A stretch of 64,000 nucleotides of DNA from Moraxellaceae bacterium (lineage in GTDB: Bacteria; Pseudomonadota; Gammaproteobacteria; Pseudomonadales; Moraxellaceae), in the NCBI GenBank assembly GCA_029237815.1, contig JAQZBP010000006.1:434001-498000 (forward strand), in the 5' to 3' direction. The position numbers and the translations under genes are program-made. This document shows positions 31,307-40,345 of this stretch, in pieces. How positions within the stretch are numbered: position 1 is the stretch's first letter; each line of letters begins with the position of its first letter. Below the pieces are notes generated by a model. The model was not told where the DNA came from, did no database searches, and was given only the letters and a program-made list of their open reading frames with translations.

Positions 31307-31482
31307 ATTTTTTTCGACGCCGGCACTGGACACCAATCTTCACGCTTTAGGGGTAAATCTTTGCCTGCCTCACCCAGTGACACATACCCCCGACAAAGAC
31401 TTAACCCTTCATGCCCCCCCCACACCCGGTCAGTCGCTAAGGTGACTCATGGAACATTTTGTTTGGGCTCAAGGAGGTGGTT

Positions 31483-32043
31483 ATGTTTCGTCCGTATTTG
31501 TTAGCGGCCGTACTGGGTTTCGGGGCAAGTACGGCTCACGCAGCCTTTTCCTATGACTTTATAGAGGGCGGCTTTGGCGAAGTAGATGAGGGTGATGCCG
31601 TCTTCCTGAACGCCAGTAAGGGCATCGACAACAACCTCTTCGTGTTAGGCAGTGCCTACATGATTGACTCCGGAATAAACATTCCCGGCTATGACGGCGA
31701 GGGGTTCTACCTGGAGGGGGGGCTGGGTTATGCGATGCCGCTTGCCCCCAACGCCGACTTCTTTGCGAATGCCCAGGTGCTCTACGCCAACTTCGACCTT
31801 CCTGGCGAAGATGATGACATCGGGGGAATTGCCCGGGCTGGATTGCGCTATATCCCTGTCGACAAGGTCGAACTACAAGGATCCGTAGCCATGAGCTCAA
31901 ATGACTTTCTCGTGGATGACGGCTTTGGCCTGGATGCCTCGGCACGCTACCACTTCGATCCGCGGCTCTCGGTCGCCGTTGGCTATAGCAGGGATACCGA
32001 GCTAGATGGGGCCTTCCTGAACCTGCGGTATACGTACCAGTAA
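31483..32043 (+). CDS. Small outer-membrane beta-barrel protein, function unknown
   Basis: The product has 186 residues from the ATG at 31483, which has a near-perfect AAGGAGGTGG ribosome site; an upstream in-frame start would spoil the signal peptide. The signal peptide MFRPYLLAAVLGFGASTAHA is cut at AHA/AF. The rest alternates polar and hydrophobic residues in about eight strands with acidic turns (GEDDDIGG, DDGFGLD) and ends in an aromatic-rich strand, YTYQ. This is the pattern of small eight-stranded barrels (OmpW/Ax21-like size). I cannot assign a family. A strong terminator follows. Confidence 0.75.
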   Translation: MFRPYLLAAVLGFGASTAHAAFSYDFIEGGFGEVDEGDAVFLNASKGIDNNLFVLGSAYMIDSGINIPGYDGEGFYLEGGLGYAMPLAPNADFFANAQVLYANFDLPGEDDDIGGIARAGLRYIPVDKVELQGSVAMSSNDFLVDDGFGLDASARYHFDPRLSVAVGYSRDTELDGAFLNLRYTYQ

Positions 32044-32060
32044 ACTCCAAAGTCCGTAGC

Positions 32061-32089
32061 GGAAAAGCCTGGCTCAGCCAGGCTTTTCC
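32061..32089 (+). terminator. Intrinsic terminator of the barrel-protein gene
   Basis: A 13-base perfect stem GGAAAAGCCTGGC / GCCAGGCTTTTCC with loop TCA, followed by ATTTTTG, starts 17 bases after the stop codon. Confidence 0.88.
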
Positions 32090-32338
32090 ATTTTTGCTCC
32101 AGGGTCGCGCCGAGACTGCCCTGCCTTATCCTTTCGCCATACCTTAATGATTCAACGCCTTCCTTCGAGCAACACACCCAATGCCGGGAGGCTTCATGAG
32201 AAGCCCACTTCAAGGTTTGAGAACCTCACCTCAAACCTGGCCGACGAGTGGTGGCCAATTGGTGGAAATCGTCGAGGCTTGTTCGCACAATACGAGCACC
32301 AAGGACAATCAGCCGCGGCCCAAGGAAGGAAGCTTGAT

Positions 32339-33607
32339 ATGGCACGTTCATCGTCTTTAGCACCCTGCTTTCTCACCCTTGTTCTGGCTCCGGTGCTCGG
32401 CATCGCGGCGCCTGCGTCTACGCCTGCCACACAGGCTTGTTCCGGTGCCAGCGGTACGGCCGCTACGGTGCCCGCAAGCGACATTGACTACCCGGCCATC
32501 AATCGGCACCTCCTCACTCCTGAAGCCACGCAGCGACTGATCGGGCTGCAGGCCGAGATCCGCAAACTGGATCTTTCCCGCGCGCCCGAAGCCACCCTCG
32601 TGCGGCACCGTCTGCTGCTCGCCCAGGCGCAGACGCAGGCCAAGCTCGGTATGAGTGTCGCCGCAATGAGCTCCCTCAAGAGCCTTCCGGTGACGAGCCC
32701 GCAAGCGCCCGAAGCGCTGCTGATGCTGGCTGAAATGGAGGTGAAGAACGGCCGGCCCAAGGCCGCTGTCCGCTGGCTGCGCCAGATGGCGGAAGTCTTC
32801 CCCGAAGAGCCCCTCACCATCCAGGCACTGTGGCGCGCAGCAGAGCTGAATTACCCGCACTCGAGGCAGGCCATCGCACTGTGGCAGCAGGCCGCACGAC
32901 ACGCCGACCAAGCGCTGGCGTCCGCCCAGAGCTGGCACGCCCGCAGTCAGCAACCGGATTTCCTGGACAGGATGAATAGCGACAAGCTCTCACCCGAGCT
33001 CTGGCGTCTGGCGCGGGCGGCATTGACCGATCCGGCCTTTGCCAGTGCAGATGCAATGCAAACCGAGGCACGCCGCCAGCTCCAGTGCCTGACCGTGAAT
33101 CAGGATGCGCAGCTGCGCCGCATGGAAAAAAATCCGCGCCTGCTGGCGGACCTCAACGAGACGGTCGAAACACTGACTGCGCAGCTGCAAGCGTCGCGGA
33201 GCGATATCGCCCAGCGTGAAAAGGCCTTCCTTGTTACTGCACAGGGCCTGAAAGACTGCGAGGCCCGGCATGGCAATTGTGATGAACTGAAAGACCAGCA
33301 TGCCGCGCAAGGGCGGGAGCTCACTGGCTGGCGTAACCGGGTGCAGGGAATTGAGCGGAAGCTGGCCTTCCTGCGCCAGGAAGAGGAAAACCTGCGGGTG
33401 TCAGGCCCGTCGGGCAGCGCTGGAACCGCCGTGGCGAGTCAGCTGACCAGCCGACTCAGCAGCACCCGCACCTTCATGCACGAACTGTTGCAGCAGTCGT
33501 TGGCGGACGCCGTGCAGGACTGGGAAAGCCTGAGCGCGGAGGCGCACTACAAGCTCGCCGTTGCGCAAGAACCTCGCGTGCATCCTGGTGTGGTTCCGCA
33601 GAAGTAA
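32339..33607 (+). CDS. Exported helical-repeat and coiled-coil protein, function unknown
   Basis: The product has 422 residues from the ATG at 32339, preceded by AAGGAAGGA; an upstream extension to 32147 lacks a ribosome site. A signal peptide (MARSSSLAPCFLTLVLAPVLGIAAPA) suggests the periplasm. Residues of about 80-200 look like TPR-type helical pairs (EALLMLAEMEVKNGRPKAAV, WLRQMAEVFPEEP). Residues of about 255-375 are a long charged coiled coil starting at RRMEKNPRLLADLNETVETL. The layout suggests a scaffold or assembly factor at the envelope. No homologue is recognised. Confidence 0.78.
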   Translation: MARSSSLAPCFLTLVLAPVLGIAAPASTPATQACSGASGTAATVPASDIDYPAINRHLLTPEATQRLIGLQAEIRKLDLSRAPEATLVRHRLLLAQAQTQAKLGMSVAAMSSLKSLPVTSPQAPEALLMLAEMEVKNGRPKAAVRWLRQMAEVFPEEPLTIQALWRAAELNYPHSRQAIALWQQAARHADQALASAQSWHARSQQPDFLDRMNSDKLSPELWRLARAALTDPAFASADAMQTEARRQLQCLTVNQDAQLRRMEKNPRLLADLNETVETLTAQLQASRSDIAQREKAFLVTAQGLKDCEARHGNCDELKDQHAAQGRELTGWRNRVQGIERKLAFLRQEEENLRVSGPSGSAGTAVASQLTSRLSSTRTFMHELLQQSLADAVQDWESLSAEAHYKLAVAQEPRVHPGVVPQK

Positions 33608-33618
33608 GAATGTTGCGC

Positions 33619-33647
33619 AAAAAAGCCTCGCTCAGCGAGGCTTTTTT
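33619..33647. terminator. Bidirectional intrinsic terminator
   Basis: AAAAAAGCCTCGC, loop TCA and GCGAGGCTTTTTT lie between the convergent coiled-coil protein gene and the START-domain gene. Confidence 0.92.
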
Positions 33648-33685
33648 ATTTCTGAGCCAACACTTCCGTGATTGGCAAGTCCGGC

Positions 33686-34345
33686 TCACGGCTCACGGAT
33701 ATAGGGTAGCTTCTTCCCGAGGTATTTTTCACGAGTCAGCATTTGCCGCAAGTTGCGAAGCGTTTGCATGGGCTCATCGGGCAAGTTGTAGTTGAAGATC
33801 AGCGGCGGCACGTATCCGCCTGGATCTCCATGCCCCCACAGCTCGATCTTGACCACCCCTCCCTTCTCCGGTGTCAGTCGCCAAATGCTGTGCATGTTGG
33901 TGAGGCGAACGCGTTTGGGATGACGGCCGACCATGCCGCCAACAGCATGCGTCACAACTTCGACAACCCCGCTCTTTTTCTGGCTCAGGGTGGCGTGCAA
34001 AACGGCCTCACGCTCCACAAACGGATAAGGAAGCTGGTAGACGCCGTGCACCCACACCTCGCGATTGGCATCGCGCCTCAGCATGCGTGCGGCACGCATG
34101 CGGGCAACCCACTCCGGCATGGCGGGCACGTCGGAGAGAACGGCTACGATACTGGAAAGACTGACCTTGACTCTGGTCGTGGCATAGAAGCCCTTGTAGG
34201 CGGTGCCAGGTACATCACGCAGGTAGGCACGGATGTCCCGCGCCTCATCGCGACGAACCAGCTGCCATTCCTCGGCGCCACTCACCCCGGGGCTCAGCAG
34301 AAGCCACAAAGACACGACCAGCCAGCGCACGGGAAATTCCTGCAT
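33686..34345 (-). CDS. Exported START/SRPBCC-domain lipid-binding-type protein
   Basis: The product has 219 residues. A signal peptide of about 24 residues (LVVSLWLLLSPGVSGA) is followed by a START-like fold: EWQLVRRDEARDIRAYLRDV, YKGFYATTRVKVSLSSIVAVLSDV, PEWV, QLPYPFVEREAVL, IWRLTPEKGGVVKIELWGHGDPGG and a C-terminal helix with NYNLPDEPMQTLRNLRQML. This order of segments matches bacterial START proteins that bind lipids or hydrophobic ligands. Export to the periplasm suggests a role in lipid handling at the envelope. It follows the barrel-like gene by 17 bases, so the two likely form one transcript. Confidence 0.85.
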   Translation of the reverse strand: MQEFPVRWLVVSLWLLLSPGVSGAEEWQLVRRDEARDIRAYLRDVPGTAYKGFYATTRVKVSLSSIVAVLSDVPAMPEWVARMRAARMLRRDANREVWVHGVYQLPYPFVEREAVLHATLSQKKSGVVEVVTHAVGGMVGRHPKRVRLTNMHSIWRLTPEKGGVVKIELWGHGDPGGYVPPLIFNYNLPDEPMQTLRNLRQMLTREKYLGKKLPYIREP

Positions 34346-34362
34346 CGGGATTGACGAACTAC

Positions 34363-35307
34363 TCAGGGAAGCATGTAGGTAATGCTAAGGCCCAAGCCTT
34401 CCTGCTCCTGGTTGCCATGCTGCACACGATCACCGCTAACGTAATCCACTTCTGCATCATCTGCCCAGCCATAGCTGCCGGACGCGGCCAGACGCACATT
34501 CGGGGTAATGAAATAGCCCGCCGTAAGCGTGAAGGTATAGGCGGCAATATCATTGGTTGACAAAGTGGCGGTGCGCATTCCCTGCTGCCAGCTGGCGCTG
34601 CCACTCAAACGCATATACGCAGCATTGCCTATATGCTGCAGCACGCCCAGCTGCAGGCCGTAGGTATCCTCAGTGTCCTTTTCGTCATCCGTGCCCATGG
34701 ACAGCTCATACTCGAGCACGGTGCGGTCCCACTTGGTGCTGCCGGCGAGTTGCGGCGAAACCCGGGTATAGCCCCGGCCTCTTCTGCCCTCGTCGAGCGT
34801 GGTGAACTGGATCCCGTTCACGGTCTCGGCCGTAGTTCCACTGTAGTCGCTGGCTGTCGGGATGAGCACTGCAACGCGCGCTACCATCGCAGTTGCCGCA
34901 CTGGCGAACAGCCGGTACTCAAGCCCGGCCCCCAGATCGTCGAAACCCTCCTGGCGGGCATCATATTGCGCCCTGATCGGGAGATTGTTCACGAATCGTC
35001 CTTGAAAGGCGGTGTCAAAGTCGGATTCGGAAAAGCCACCAGACAGGTAAGCATTGAGGTTATCCCTCAAGCCGAACACCAGGACCAGGCCGGTTTGCTT
35101 GGTCGTCACTTCGGCAACACCGAGCAGCGGCTCAACTACCGACGGGTTGCCCGCAATGCTGTAGCGCGAGTCGAATTGAAGTTCCGAGCGGCTACTGCTG
35201 AAGCTGGCAAGGGCTTCACCCGCCTTGATCATGTCGGTGTTGTAAAGCGGCAGTGCCGCCTGGGCCACTGGCGCCGCCAGCAGCAGAAGGGAGAGTGCGC
35301 AGCGCAT
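34363..35307 (-). CDS. Putative outer-membrane beta-barrel protein, function unknown
   Basis: The product has 314 residues from the ATG at 35307, which has AAGGA six bases upstream. The signal peptide MRCALSLLLLAAPVAQA is cut before ALPLYN. The mature part has repeated amphipathic strands (GLVLVFGLRDNLNAYLSGGF, GLEYRLFASAATAMVARVAVLIP, TRVSPQLAGSTKWDRTVLEYELSMG) and ends in a strand, GLGLSITYMLP, as expected for a barrel of 12 or so strands. It lies only 29 bases after parB on the same strand and just before the START-domain gene. Function is not recognised. Confidence 0.75.
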   Translation of the reverse strand: MRCALSLLLLAAPVAQAALPLYNTDMIKAGEALASFSSSRSELQFDSRYSIAGNPSVVEPLLGVAEVTTKQTGLVLVFGLRDNLNAYLSGGFSESDFDTAFQGRFVNNLPIRAQYDARQEGFDDLGAGLEYRLFASAATAMVARVAVLIPTASDYSGTTAETVNGIQFTTLDEGRRGRGYTRVSPQLAGSTKWDRTVLEYELSMGTDDEKDTEDTYGLQLGVLQHIGNAAYMRLSGSASWQQGMRTATLSTNDIAAYTFTLTAGYFITPNVRLAASGSYGWADDAEVDYVSGDRVQHGNQEQEGLGLSITYMLP

Positions 35308-35336
35308 CAAAATTCCTTTTTTGGGGTGACGGTCGA

Positions 35337-36236
35337 TTACTTGATGTGGGCCAGGATGCCGTCCAGCTCGTCCAGCGAGTTGTAGTTGATCACCAGGCGG
35401 CCTTTGCCGCGGGCGTTGTATTCGATCTGCACTGTCGCGCCAAGCCGCTCGCTGATCTCGTCCTGCAACTTGCGGACATTGGGGTCCAGTGTCTTCTCGG
35501 TTTCGCTGGGCTGGTCTTTCTGTGCGAGCAGCGCGCGCACCATCGCTTCGGTCTGGCGGACGGAGAGGCCCTTGGCGACGACAGCCTTGCCCGCCTTGCC
35601 CTGCATGTTGTCAGGCAGCCCGAGCAGCGCCTTGGCATGCCCCATTTCCAGGTCGCCGCGCTCGAGCAGCGTCTTGGCTTCGCCATTGAGCGACATCAGA
35701 CGCAGCAGGTTGGTGACGGTGGCGCGGGACTTGCCCACCGCATCGGCCACCTGCTGGTGGGTGAACTGGAATTCGTCGGCAAAGCGCTGCAGCGCGATCG
35801 CCTCTTCCATCGGGTTCAGGTTTTCGCGCTGGATGTTCTCGATGAGGGCCATGGCAATGGCGGTCTCGTCGGGAATGTCACGAATGATGACCGGGATAGT
35901 GTCGATGCCGGCGAGCTGCGTCGCGCGCCAGCGACGCTCACCGGCAATGATCTCGTATTTGTTCTCGCCGATCGGACGCACGACGATGGGCTGCATCACG
36001 CCCTGGGTCTTGATGGAGTCGGCCAGCTCCTGCAGCGCGGCCGGATCCATGTCACGACGTGGCTGGTAGCGGCCGCGCTGCAGGTACTCGACCGGCAGAT
36101 TCTTCAGGTCGCCCTCGGAAGGCACCTTGCCTTCCTCGACCGCCGCCACGGTTTCCTTCACCTGGCGCACGCCGGAAAGCAGGGCATCGAGACCCCGGCC
36201 GCCGCCGAGTCCGCGTTTCTTCGTTGTCGTCGTCAT
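35337..36236 (-). CDS. parB: Chromosome-partitioning protein ParB (Noc/Spo0J family)
   Basis: The product has 299 residues, started at MTTTTKKRGLGGGRGLDALL, the usual N-terminal ParA-interacting region. The CTP-binding/N-engagement domain includes GRYQPRRDMD and the GERRWRATQLAG motif. The helix-turn-helix domain has TNLLRLMSL and the preceding HQQVADAVGKSRATV. A C-terminal dimerisation domain ends NSLDELDGILAHIK. ParB loads on parS sites as a CTP-dependent clamp; two perfect parS sites are present in recF. It is 83 bases downstream of parA. Confidence 0.96.
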   Translation of the reverse strand: MTTTTKKRGLGGGRGLDALLSGVRQVKETVAAVEEGKVPSEGDLKNLPVEYLQRGRYQPRRDMDPAALQELADSIKTQGVMQPIVVRPIGENKYEIIAGERRWRATQLAGIDTIPVIIRDIPDETAIAMALIENIQRENLNPMEEAIALQRFADEFQFTHQQVADAVGKSRATVTNLLRLMSLNGEAKTLLERGDLEMGHAKALLGLPDNMQGKAGKAVVAKGLSVRQTEAMVRALLAQKDQPSETEKTLDPNVRKLQDEISERLGATVQIEYNARGKGRLVINYNSLDELDGILAHIK

Positions 36237-36319
36237 GATAAGCCTCAGGCACTGCAGGGCAGCGCGATTTCCATAATTAGAGCAGCACCGGGCAATGGCA
36301 CGAGGGCCGGTGCAAAAAT

Positions 36320-37114
36320 TCAGACGGCTTCGGCAACCGCCTGCCTGCTGCCGTCCTGACGCCGCAGCAGCTCGGCCGCAAGGGCCAGATAGGACATGGC
36401 GCCGCGTGAGGCGCGATCGTAGTTCAGCGCCGGCATGCCATGCGCGGGCGCCTCGGCAAGGCGAACGTTGCGCGGAATGATGGTTTCGAACAGACGGTCC
36501 GGGAAATGCGCGAGCAGTTCTGCGGATACATCGGTGGCCAGCGTGTTGCGCGGATCGAACATGGTGCGCAGGATGCCGGTGACGTGCAGCTTCGGGTTCA
36601 CGGTTTGTGCGACCTGCTCGATCGTATCGATCAGCGCAGCGAGACCTTCGAGCGCGAAATACTCGCACTGCATGGGAATGATGACGCCATCCGCGGCGAC
36701 AAGGCCATTCACCGTCAGGATGTTCAGCGACGGCGCGCAGTCGACGATGATGAAATCATAGCGATCGCGGATGCTGTCCAGCGCCTGGCGCAGTCGCAGC
36801 TCGCGACCGATCACTGTCATCAGCTCAACCTCTGCCGCCACGAGGTCGCTGTTGGCACCGATCACGTGATAGCCCGCCTCGAGGTCCGCGATGATCGCCT
36901 TGTCGATGGTGCAGCGCTTTGTCAGGACGTCATAGGCGCTGTGGGGAAGCTCGTGCTTGTCTACGCCGGAAGCCATGGTGGCATTGCCCTGCGGATCCAG
37001 ATCGATCAGCAGCACACGACGCTTGGTCGCCGCCAGGGAAGCCGCCAGATTGACACTGGTCGTGGTCTTCCCGACACCGCCTTTCTGGTTGGCAATTGCC
37101 AGTATCTTGTCCAT
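36320..37114 (-). CDS. parA: Chromosome-partitioning ATPase ParA (Soj)
   Basis: The product has 264 residues from MDKILAIANQKGGVGKTTTS, where the deviant Walker A KGGVGKT begins near residue 11; the 13 residues upstream in frame are non-conserved. It has FIIVDCAPSLNILTVN (Walker B region) and the MQCEYFALEGLAAL segment. ParA binds DNA as an ATP dimer and is stimulated by ParB to move origin regions. It lies between rsmG and parB. Confidence 0.97.
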   Translation of the reverse strand: MDKILAIANQKGGVGKTTTSVNLAASLAATKRRVLLIDLDPQGNATMASGVDKHELPHSAYDVLTKRCTIDKAIIADLEAGYHVIGANSDLVAAEVELMTVIGRELRLRQALDSIRDRYDFIIVDCAPSLNILTVNGLVAADGVIIPMQCEYFALEGLAALIDTIEQVAQTVNPKLHVTGILRTMFDPRNTLATDVSAELLAHFPDRLFETIIPRNVRLAEAPAHGMPALNYDRASRGAMSYLALAAELLRRQDGSRQAVAEAV

Positions 37115-37130
37115 GTTCTTCCCCGTTCGG

Positions 37131-37154
37131 CTTGTCCCTCTCCGGAGGGACAAG
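37131..37154. repeat. Inverted repeat between rsmG and parA
   Basis: CTTGTCCCTC-TCCG-GAGGGACAAG is a perfect 10-base stem with a 4-base loop. There is no T-tract, so it may be a processing or attenuating hairpin in the mnmG-rsmG-parAB transcript. Confidence 0.6.
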
Positions 37155-37193
37155 TGAAGACGTCTTTAATTATGGCCGCAAAGGCGGGCTTGT

Positions 37194-37823
37194 TTATTCC
37201 GCGCGAACGATGCGTACGAGGTGCCGATCTTCCCCGAGGAAGGGCACCTCCAGCGCAAACACGCCGTCCGCCTTGAATCCCGGGGGTAGCGCCGCGACTT
37301 CCTCGTCCGGACGCACCCCCTTCATCGCGAGAAACTCACCCCCCTCCTCCAGCAGGTGCGCGCTCCACTCGATCATGTCGGCGAGCGTGGCAAACGCACG
37401 ACTCGTCACGACAGCAAACTTTCCGTCAAACGCCTCGACCCGGCTCTGCACGGCCTCGGCGTTGCTGATCTGCAGATCGGCAATCACCTGGCGCAGAAAG
37501 CGGACCTTCTTGCCATTCGAATCCAGCAGCGTGACCTTGAGGCCAGGCCGGGCAATGGCCAGCACGAGTCCCGGCAGGCCAGCTCCGGTGCCAACGTCGA
37601 TCAGCGTGCCGCCCCGCAACCGCGGCAGGATGCTCAGGCTGTCGAGCAGATGCTTCACCAGCATCTGCTCGGGCTCACGCACCGCCGTCAGGTTGTAGGC
37701 GGCGTTCCACTTCCCCAGCAACGCCAGATAGGCCAACAGCCTCTGCTCGGCGCCCTCGGGCAAGTCCGTAAGCGCAAGGCGGCTGATTCCGTCATGCAGC
37801 TTTTTTGCCAGTGCGTCCGTCAT
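37194..37823 (-). CDS. rsmG: 16S rRNA (guanine527-N7)-methyltransferase RsmG (GidB)
   Basis: The product has 209 residues (E. coli 207). The SAM-binding loop is LIDVGTGAGLPGLVLAI (about 95-111), followed by VTLLDSNGKKVRFLRQV and VVTSRAFATLADMI. The N-terminal NLTAVREPEQMLVKHLLDSL is typical. It methylates G527 of 16S rRNA. Its ATG overlaps the mnmG stop (TGATG), so the two are translationally coupled. Confidence 0.97.
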   Translation of the reverse strand: MTDALAKKLHDGISRLALTDLPEGAEQRLLAYLALLGKWNAAYNLTAVREPEQMLVKHLLDSLSILPRLRGGTLIDVGTGAGLPGLVLAIARPGLKVTLLDSNGKKVRFLRQVIADLQISNAEAVQSRVEAFDGKFAVVTSRAFATLADMIEWSAHLLEEGGEFLAMKGVRPDEEVAALPPGFKADGVFALEVPFLGEDRHLVRIVRAE

Positions 37824-39715
37824 CAGGCGATTTTTTCCGAAGCGGCCGGGCGTGCGGAGTATTTCTTCATCCAGATCATCAACAGCGAAACGGCAGCTGG
37901 CGTCACGCCCGGGATGCGGCCGGCCTGGGCCAGCGTCTCCGGGCGGGCATTCTTGAGCTTCTGGCGGACTTCGTTCGAGAGGCCCTTCACAGCATCGTAA
38001 TCGAAGCCTGCCGGGAGCCGGGTTTCTTCCTGCCGCTTGAGACGCTGGATCTCGTCGGCCTGCCGGTCGATATAGCCGGCATAGCGGGCGTTGATCTCGA
38101 TCTGCTCACCGACGGCTGTGCTGGCGTCACTGTCGGCGAGCGCGCGGATTTGCGCGTAGCTCACCTGGGGACGCTTGAGCAGATCCATCAGGCTGTATTC
38201 GCGGGAGAGATCCTGGCCCGTCGTGGCCAAGAAGCGTTCGGCCAGTGGCGTTCCCGGATGGATCCAGGTGCTTTTCAGGCGCTGGGTCTCATGGGCGATG
38301 GCGTCCATCTTTTCGCAATAGGCGGCCCAACGGACATCATCGACCAAGCCGAGCTCCCGGCCCTTCTCGGTCAGGCGCTGGTCGGCATTGTCCTCGCGCA
38401 GCATCAGCCGGTACTCGGCACGCGAGGTGAACATGCGGTAGGGCTCTTTCGTGCCCAGTGTGATCAGGTCGTCGACCAGTACGCCGAGGTAGGCCTCGTC
38501 GCGGGTCGGATACCAGCCCTCTTTCTCCTGCGCGCGCAGGCCGGCGTTGAGGCCGGCCAGAAGGCCTTGGGCGGCTGCCTCTTCATAGCCCGTGGTGCCA
38601 TTGATCTGGCCGGCGAAGAAGAGGTTGTGGATCACGCGGGTCTCCAGCGTGTGCCTGAGGTCCTGCGGATTGAAATAGTCGTACTCGATGGCATAGCCCG
38701 GGCGCGTGATGTGGGCGTTCTCCATGCCGCGGATGGAGCGCACCAGGGCCAGCTGCACGTCGAAGGGCAGGGACGTGGAAATGCCATTGGGATAGAGCTC
38801 GTGGGTATCCAGGCCCTCGGGCTCGATGAAGATCTGGTGCGAGGCCTTGTCGGCGAAGCGGTGGATCTTGTCCTCGATGGACGGGCAGTAGCGCGGGCCC
38901 ACGCCTTCGATCACCCCGGTGTACATGGGCGAGCGGTCGAGGCCGCCGCGGATGATGTCGTGGGTCTGCTCGTTGGTGCTGGTGATCCAGCAGCTCACCT
39001 GGCGCGGGTGCAGCTCGCGGCTGCCCATGAAGGACATCACCGGCAGCGGCGTATCGCCGGGCTGCTCCTGCATCACGAAAAAATCCACACTCTTCGCGTC
39101 GATGCGCGGCGGTGTGCCAGTCTTGAGACGGCCGACGCGCAGCGGCAGCTCGCGCAGGCGGTTGGCCAGCGCGATCGAAGGCGGGTCGCCGGCGCGGCCG
39201 CCGCGATGGTTCTCGAGGCCGATGTGGATGGTGCCGCCGAGGAAAGTGCCGGTGGTCAGCACCACGGTCTTCGCATCGAAGCGGATGCCGGTCTGCGTCA
39301 CCACGCCCTTCACGGTCTCGCCTTCGACGATGAGGTCGTCGGCGGCCTGCTGGAAGATGTCCAGGTGGGGCTGGTTTTCCAGCATGGACCGGACGGCGGC
39401 CTTGTACAGCACGCGGTCGGCCTGGGCGCGGGTGGCGCGCACGGCCGGGCCCTTGCTGGAATTGAGGATGCGGAACTGGATGCCGGCGCGGTCGGTGGCC
39501 AGCGCCATGGCGCCGCCCAGGGCATCGATCTCTTTGACCAGGTGTGATTTGCCGATGCCGCCGATGGCCGGGTTGCAGCTCATCTGGCCCAGGGTTTCCA
39601 CGTTGTGCGAGAGCAGCAAGGTGGCGCAACCCATTCGTGCGGCCGCCAGCGCGGCCTCGGTGCCGGCATGGCCGCCACCGATCACAATCACGTCATAGGT
39701 CCTGGGATAGCGCAT
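37823..39715 (-). CDS. mnmG: tRNA uridine 5-carboxymethylaminomethyl modification enzyme MnmG (GidA)
   Basis: The product has 630 residues (E. coli 629). The FAD motif is [19 protein letters not shown] (about 11-29). Further signatures are [22 protein letters not shown], the [12 protein letters not shown] segment and [16 protein letters not shown]. With MnmE it places the cmnm5 group on U34 of certain tRNAs, using FAD and methylene-tetrahydrofolate. It is the first gene of the mnmG-rsmG-parA-parB run. The partner mnmE is 1.9 kb away. Confidence 0.98.
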   Translation of the reverse strand: MRYPRTYDVIVIGGGHAGTEAALAAARMGCATLLLSHNVETLGQMSCNPAIGGIGKSHLVKEIDALGGAMALATDRAGIQFRILNSSKGPAVRATRAQADRVLYKAAVRSMLENQPHLDIFQQAADDLIVEGETVKGVVTQTGIRFDAKTVVLTTGTFLGGTIHIGLENHRGGRAGDPPSIALANRLRELPLRVGRLKTGTPPRIDAKSVDFFVMQEQPGDTPLPVMSFMGSRELHPRQVSCWITSTNEQTHDIIRGGLDRSPMYTGVIEGVGPRYCPSIEDKIHRFADKASHQIFIEPEGLDTHELYPNGISTSLPFDVQLALVRSIRGMENAHITRPGYAIEYDYFNPQDLRHTLETRVIHNLFFAGQINGTTGYEEAAAQGLLAGLNAGLRAQEKEGWYPTRDEAYLGVLVDDLITLGTKEPYRMFTSRAEYRLMLREDNADQRLTEKGRELGLVDDVRWAAYCEKMDAIAHETQRLKSTWIHPGTPLAERFLATTGQDLSREYSLMDLLKRPQVSYAQIRALADSDASTAVGEQIEINARYAGYIDRQADEIQRLKRQEETRLPAGFDYDAVKGLSNEVRQKLKNARPETLAQAGRIPGVTPAAVSLLMIWMKKYSARPAASEKIA

Positions 39716-39811
39716 GGCCAGCCGTTACCGGAAAAAAAGGGGAACGTAGTATAAGGGCTGACCCGGTAAAGAGAAGCGCCGTGGTCAGTTTTTAACCATC
39801 CCGGAGCCCGC

Positions 39812-40339
39812 ATGGCGCCTGATCTCGACGAGCTTTTTTCACCCTGGGTGGATGCCCTCGGAAAGGACTACCCCGGCTACCGGAATCATGTCGAGCGCTT
39901 GCTCGGCATATGCGAGCTGCTGGCAGGTGACGCCTGGAAGGGAATGGATCCGATGGCCTTCCGGGTAGCGGCCGTCTATCACGACATCGGCATCTGGAGC
40001 GACCGGACGTTTGACTACCTGGCGCCTTCGTCAACGCGTGCCGAGGCGTATCTGCGCCAACATGGGCATGAGGCGCTGGTGCCCGTGGTCGACGCGATGA
40101 TTCAGCAACATCACAAGCTGCGGCCTGCAGGATCCGCCCATGACCCGGTGGAAATCTTCCGGCGCGCCGACTGGGTCGATGTCACCCTGGGATTACTGCA
40201 TTTCACTATCTCGCGCGCTGACTATCGAGCGCTGCTGCGGCGCCATCCCGATGCCGGTTTCCACTGGAACCTGGTGAAGCTCACAGGTAGGCGTGCACTT
40301 ACAAACCCGCTAAGCCCTCTGCCTATGTTCCGGTGGTAG
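39812..40339 (+). CDS. HD-domain protein, putative phosphohydrolase
   Basis: The product has 175 residues with a GGAG ribosome site. Metal-binding HD-domain residues are His in YRNHVERLLGI (about 26), the HD pair in VAAVYHDIGIW (about 57-58), and later His/Asp in MIQQHHKLR and RADWVD. Such small HD proteins hydrolyse nucleotides or other phosphates, but the substrate is unknown. It runs opposite to its neighbours, between mnmG and the transporter, and looks like an insertion into the conserved block. Confidence 0.8.
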   Translation: MAPDLDELFSPWVDALGKDYPGYRNHVERLLGICELLAGDAWKGMDPMAFRVAAVYHDIGIWSDRTFDYLAPSSTRAEAYLRQHGHEALVPVVDAMIQQHHKLRPAGSAHDPVEIFRRADWVDVTLGLLHFTISRADYRALLRRHPDAGFHWNLVKLTGRRALTNPLSPLPMFRW

Positions 40340-40345
40340 TCGCGC

